20,994 nucleotides of DNA from Willaertia magna. Its lineage: Eukaryota; Heterolobosea; Eutetramitea; Acrasida; Naegleriidae. Position 1 is the stretch's first letter. Each line of letters starts with the position of its first letter. Positions 18,034-20,994 of the stretch are shown here, piece after piece. The notes beneath the pieces are model-generated. The model ran no database searches. It saw only the letters and a program-made list of their open reading frames with translations, and was not told where the DNA came from. The position numbers and the translations under genes were made by a program. The stretch covers positions 1 to 20,994 of the forward strand of contig CADWAF010001184.1 in NCBI GenBank assembly GCA_902984215.1, in the 5' to 3' direction.

Positions 18034-18257
18034 TTTTATTTGTACGAACAATTTTGTTGTAAACTAAGTTTCCGGGCGAAAGGACTTTTGAGGATTTATT
18101 TTTTATTCTTCAGTCAGCAAAGAAGAAGTGAACGACCTTAATGTTTTTTTGTTTGGAGAATTTGATTTGATTGCTTGTCTGCAGGGTTTGCGTTTGTAAT
18201 TATAGCTGTGTAGAAGGAGGTCCTTTGCAATTTATTTTATAATTTTAAATGTTAAAT
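18034..18257. promoter_or_regulatory. IDH upstream region and cpRAS gene 3' end
   Basis: This 224-bp gap lies between two minus-strand genes. It must hold the IDH promoter and leader and the end of the cpRAS-VWA-RING transcript. It has more G and C than most gaps here (around 18180-18225), but no specific motif was recognised. Confidence 0.35.
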
Positions 18258-20994
18258 TTACTTAAAAACTTTTACAACCTGTTGTATCGAAGAACGACAA
18301 GTGGGGCATCGTTTCTCATTTAAATGGTTGGCGCAATGCGAGCAAAGTGTGAGATGGCCACAAGGAATTAACACTACATCTATTTGTCTGTCCATACATA
18401 CAATACATAAACCTTCTTCCTTCTTTTCAGTTAATTCTTTTTGTAACTCATTATATCTTTCTACTGTTTCAATAAACTTTTCCTTAATGTCTTCTCCACT
18501 TACTGTGTTAAGCCAATTTTCATTGGTAAATACATTTGAAGTTCCAGCATTGTCATCTTCTTCTAGAGGGGCACTTGGTAGTTGAGTTACTTTTTCTGTA
18601 GCTGCAGTATGGTTCTTTCTTTTTAATACAATGTCTCGTTTTCTAGAACCTGCTAGGAAGGAAGTAAGATTAGCTTTCTTCATTCTAAAAACTAATGAGG
18701 CAACAGTATCACTTGTACTGGAGTGGCCAAGTATTTCACATTTTCTTAATTCTTCATCCAATGCTTCAGTGTTGGCAACAAAAGAATGCATTTCTTCTTG
18801 TTGCACATCAGTTTTACTTATTCCCTCTAGTAAACGATTGGTTGTAAATAGTTTCAATCTTGCTTCTTTGAATTTTCCTTGTTGTGCCAATGTTGCTGCG
18901 CTTTGAACAGAATTCAAGCCAATTACAGCAACATCCGTTTGTTCAGTGAATGATTTTTCTTTCTTATTTGTAGTTTGAACGGTTTCATGTAAAACTCTAC
19001 ACCATTCGCTGCCATCTTCTTTTTTATAATATATCTGCACTTGAATAGGAATAGGATTGTTATTAGTTTCTAATAAATTACATTCAAACGTTAGGTCAGT
19101 ATCAGCTGTGACACTTCCAATATTAGTGACAGAAAGTTTTTGTGGTGAAGTATCTGTTTTTTCTTTAATATGATATTCAATATCTCTAAAGTTTAAATCT
19201 TTTGGAAGAAATACTTTAACATCTACAGAAGTAGCAATTACAGGATTATCTATAATTTGTCTCATTTGTCTACGAAGTTCAATAGGTTTTACAATAGAAC
19301 ATATTCCTCCAGTTGCTTCAGAAATTCTTCCCAAGTCATTCATATTACAATTAGAATCTTCAATACCAAACACATTAATATTAACACCATATTCATTAGC
19401 TACATTTGATACCTTATTGTAAAAATCATTATTTAATTTTCCTTCATCACTTCCACAACCAATGTTTGACAAACCATCTGTGGCTAAAATAATTTTAGAT
19501 TTACTTGATTGACTGGCAATACCAATACAAACAGCCAATGCAGGTCCAAGAGCTGTTTGACCATTTTCTTCTTGGTCATAAATACAATTACTTAATGACT
19601 CACGAGTCAAGAAAATCTTTTTAATATTCTTTGTATTATATGCTTGTCCTAGTTTTATCAGTGCTTCAAAGTTATATAATAATTGTTTGGGTACAGAAGC
19701 CCTTGTTTGAGCTCTACCATCACCAATAATATTTACGTCACTTGAAAAAGTAACTAAAACTACTCTTTGGTTTGGGTGTTGTTTACATATTTCTTCTAAT
19801 TGTAAATCAATAGCCATTTGTAAACATTCCATTCTACTGACATAAGAATTGGAATGTGATTCATGAGGGAGGTATTGATTATAAATTGAAGTATCTCCTT
19901 CTAAACCTAATTCTTGTAATAATTTTTGTTTCTTCTTTTCAGTCTTATCTTTTCTTAAATCCAAGTTTAAAACAGAGTAGGTTGGAAGTTGTTCTGTAAT
20001 TCCCATTGAACCTGAAATATCTAAACAAAAGATAACAAAAGAGTTATCATCTAATTCCTGATTTCTTTGAACTGGTTTTGTACAGTAATCAATTGTTTTG
20101 CCGACTGATAATTTTGGTAAATCATTTGAAGTATTAACATTGTTACAAAATTCACAAACCCAACTATTTTGATTTTTGATTTTTGAATTTGAAGTAAAAG
20201 ATGCACTACACTTGTCACATTCTATAGATTTTGAATGAATAACATTGTCAACATCTTGTAAGGCACCTAATTTCACAACAAATGAGTTTGCATCTAATTT
20301 TCTACATTTAAAAGCATTCTTCTTATCTATAATACTTTTACTTAATTCCTCTTCCTGTAATTTTAGTGATTGACTAGATGTCTCTTGTTGTTTATTCTTA
20401 GAAAAAAGTCTAGAAAAGAATCCAGTGTTTTTACCACTATTTTTTGATACACTTTTTAATGATTCACTATATCTATCATCTAAAATTCCATATTCTGGTA
20501 CATTAGGTACCCTAACTTGTTTTCTATATGAGTCTTCAATTGTTGGATCATATTGTTCTACGAAATTACCTTGAATAAATTGTACTGAAAAATATTGTCA
20601 ATAATGTTTACAATAAAAATTACTTACCAGTATAAGCAGATTTACCAATCCCACCTGATCCTACAATTACAAATTTATATTCCTGTTGTTTGCCACATAA
20701 TCTAACTAATTCAAAAATTGGTTCTTGAATACAGAATCCTTTCTTTGCACTTGTTTCAAAGAAAGGTATATTACCCATTTTCAAAGCCATTGCTTTACCT
20801 TGTTCTTTAGAGATACTACGCTCATAATCTAAATCTGTTTTATTTCCAATTAAAACAATTGGAAAAGTGTCACTATCTTTTATTCTTAATATTTGTTCGT
20901 ATATTGTAAGACAATCCTCAAAAGAAGAAGGATCTGTTATACTATACATTAAAAGAAAACCTTGTCCTGTTCTATAATATTGGTCTCTCATTGC
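18258..20994 (-). CDS. Circularly permuted Ras - zinc ribbon - VWA - RING protein, N-terminus off the window
   Basis: Visible exons are 20994-20628 and 20584-18258, with a 43-nt intron (20585-20627, GTAAGT...TTCAG); 897 residues are visible. The first begins AMRDQYYRTGQGF, the stretch just after Ras G3. It continues with G4 NKTD (51-54) and G5 ETSAK (80-84), then directly into G1 GSGGIGKS (112-119) and G2/switch I FVEQYDPTIEDSYRKQV (130-146). The order is therefore G3-side, G4, G5, G1, G2 in one chain, as in the described cpRAS family (for example Dictyostelium cpras1). After a Ser/Lys/Glu linker come a CxxC...CxxC zinc ribbon (245-269), a VWA domain with MIDAS DISGS (311-315), GQTALG and ATDG, a beta/helical region, and a C3HC4 RING (849-885). 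The RING predicts ubiquitin-ligase activity. No CAAX lipid site is possible, because the old Ras C-terminus is internal. Splicing restores the Rap-like SAYTVQFIQGNF. Confidence 0.9.

Noticed and set aside
18034..18051. A TTG start giving an extra six residues (MFVQIK) on IDH.
   Set aside because: Nuclear eukaryotic genes start at ATG, and an ATG with a good presequence follows immediately.
1..20994. CRISPR arrays, transposons, insertion sequences, rRNA genes or attachment sites.
   Set aside because: No spaced direct repeats, transposase or integrase domains, terminal inverted repeats or rRNA-like sequence were seen.

Overview
The window is a compact, AT-rich stretch of a eukaryotic nuclear genome. 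Genes sit on both strands with very little space between them. Introns are tiny (38-52 nt), have GT...AG ends and mostly begin GTAAGT, and every terminable gene ends in TAA. The gene content includes a circularly permuted Ras with VWA and RING domains, an LRRC46-like flagellar leucine-rich-repeat protein, a three-repeat Myb, PIG-W and mitochondrial Atm1. Together with the intron style this suggests a free-living flagellate or amoeboflagellate protist. A heterolobosean such as Naegleria is my best guess, inferred from style rather than proven.

Layout from left to right. A nicotinamide riboside kinase-like gene (+, cut by the left edge) converges on a CIA30/NDUFAF1-like complex I assembly factor (-). 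Next is a mitochondrial Atm1-type ABC half-transporter (-), divergent from a GPI-anchor inositol acyltransferase PIG-W/GWT1 (+). A cytochrome P450 (-, one intron inside the haem motif) and a seven-bladed RCC1-repeat protein (-) follow. Then come a probable small two-exon gene and an LRRC46-like protein with three exons (both +). A chromodomain protein (-) overlaps the LRRC46-like gene tail to tail. A LYR-motif protein (+, two exons) starts 22 bp from the chromodomain gene, and its stop interlocks with that of a three-repeat Myb factor (-). After a 570-bp intergenic region come a SAP30-like Sin3-complex subunit (-, first exon not found), an unresolved 527-bp stretch, a two-span membrane protein (+), NADP-dependent isocitrate dehydrogenase (-, two exons) and, running off the right edge, the cpRAS-VWA-RING gene (-, two exons visible).

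The genes do not form an operon. Two loose themes recur: mitochondrial or redox proteins (CIA30, Atm1, the P450, IDH, the LYR protein, possibly a bL33 ribosomal protein) and chromatin or transcription proteins (chromodomain, Myb, SAP30-like). Several exon structures were rebuilt by hand from splice sites and restored family motifs: P450 haem loop, IDH C-terminus, LRR phasing, and Ras P-loop to switch I.

The most remarkable element is at 18258-20994. The Ras motifs run in the order G3-side, G4, G5, G1, G2 within one polypeptide, followed by a zinc ribbon, a VWA domain with a complete MIDAS and a C-terminal C3HC4 RING. This matches the rare described cpRAS-VWA family.
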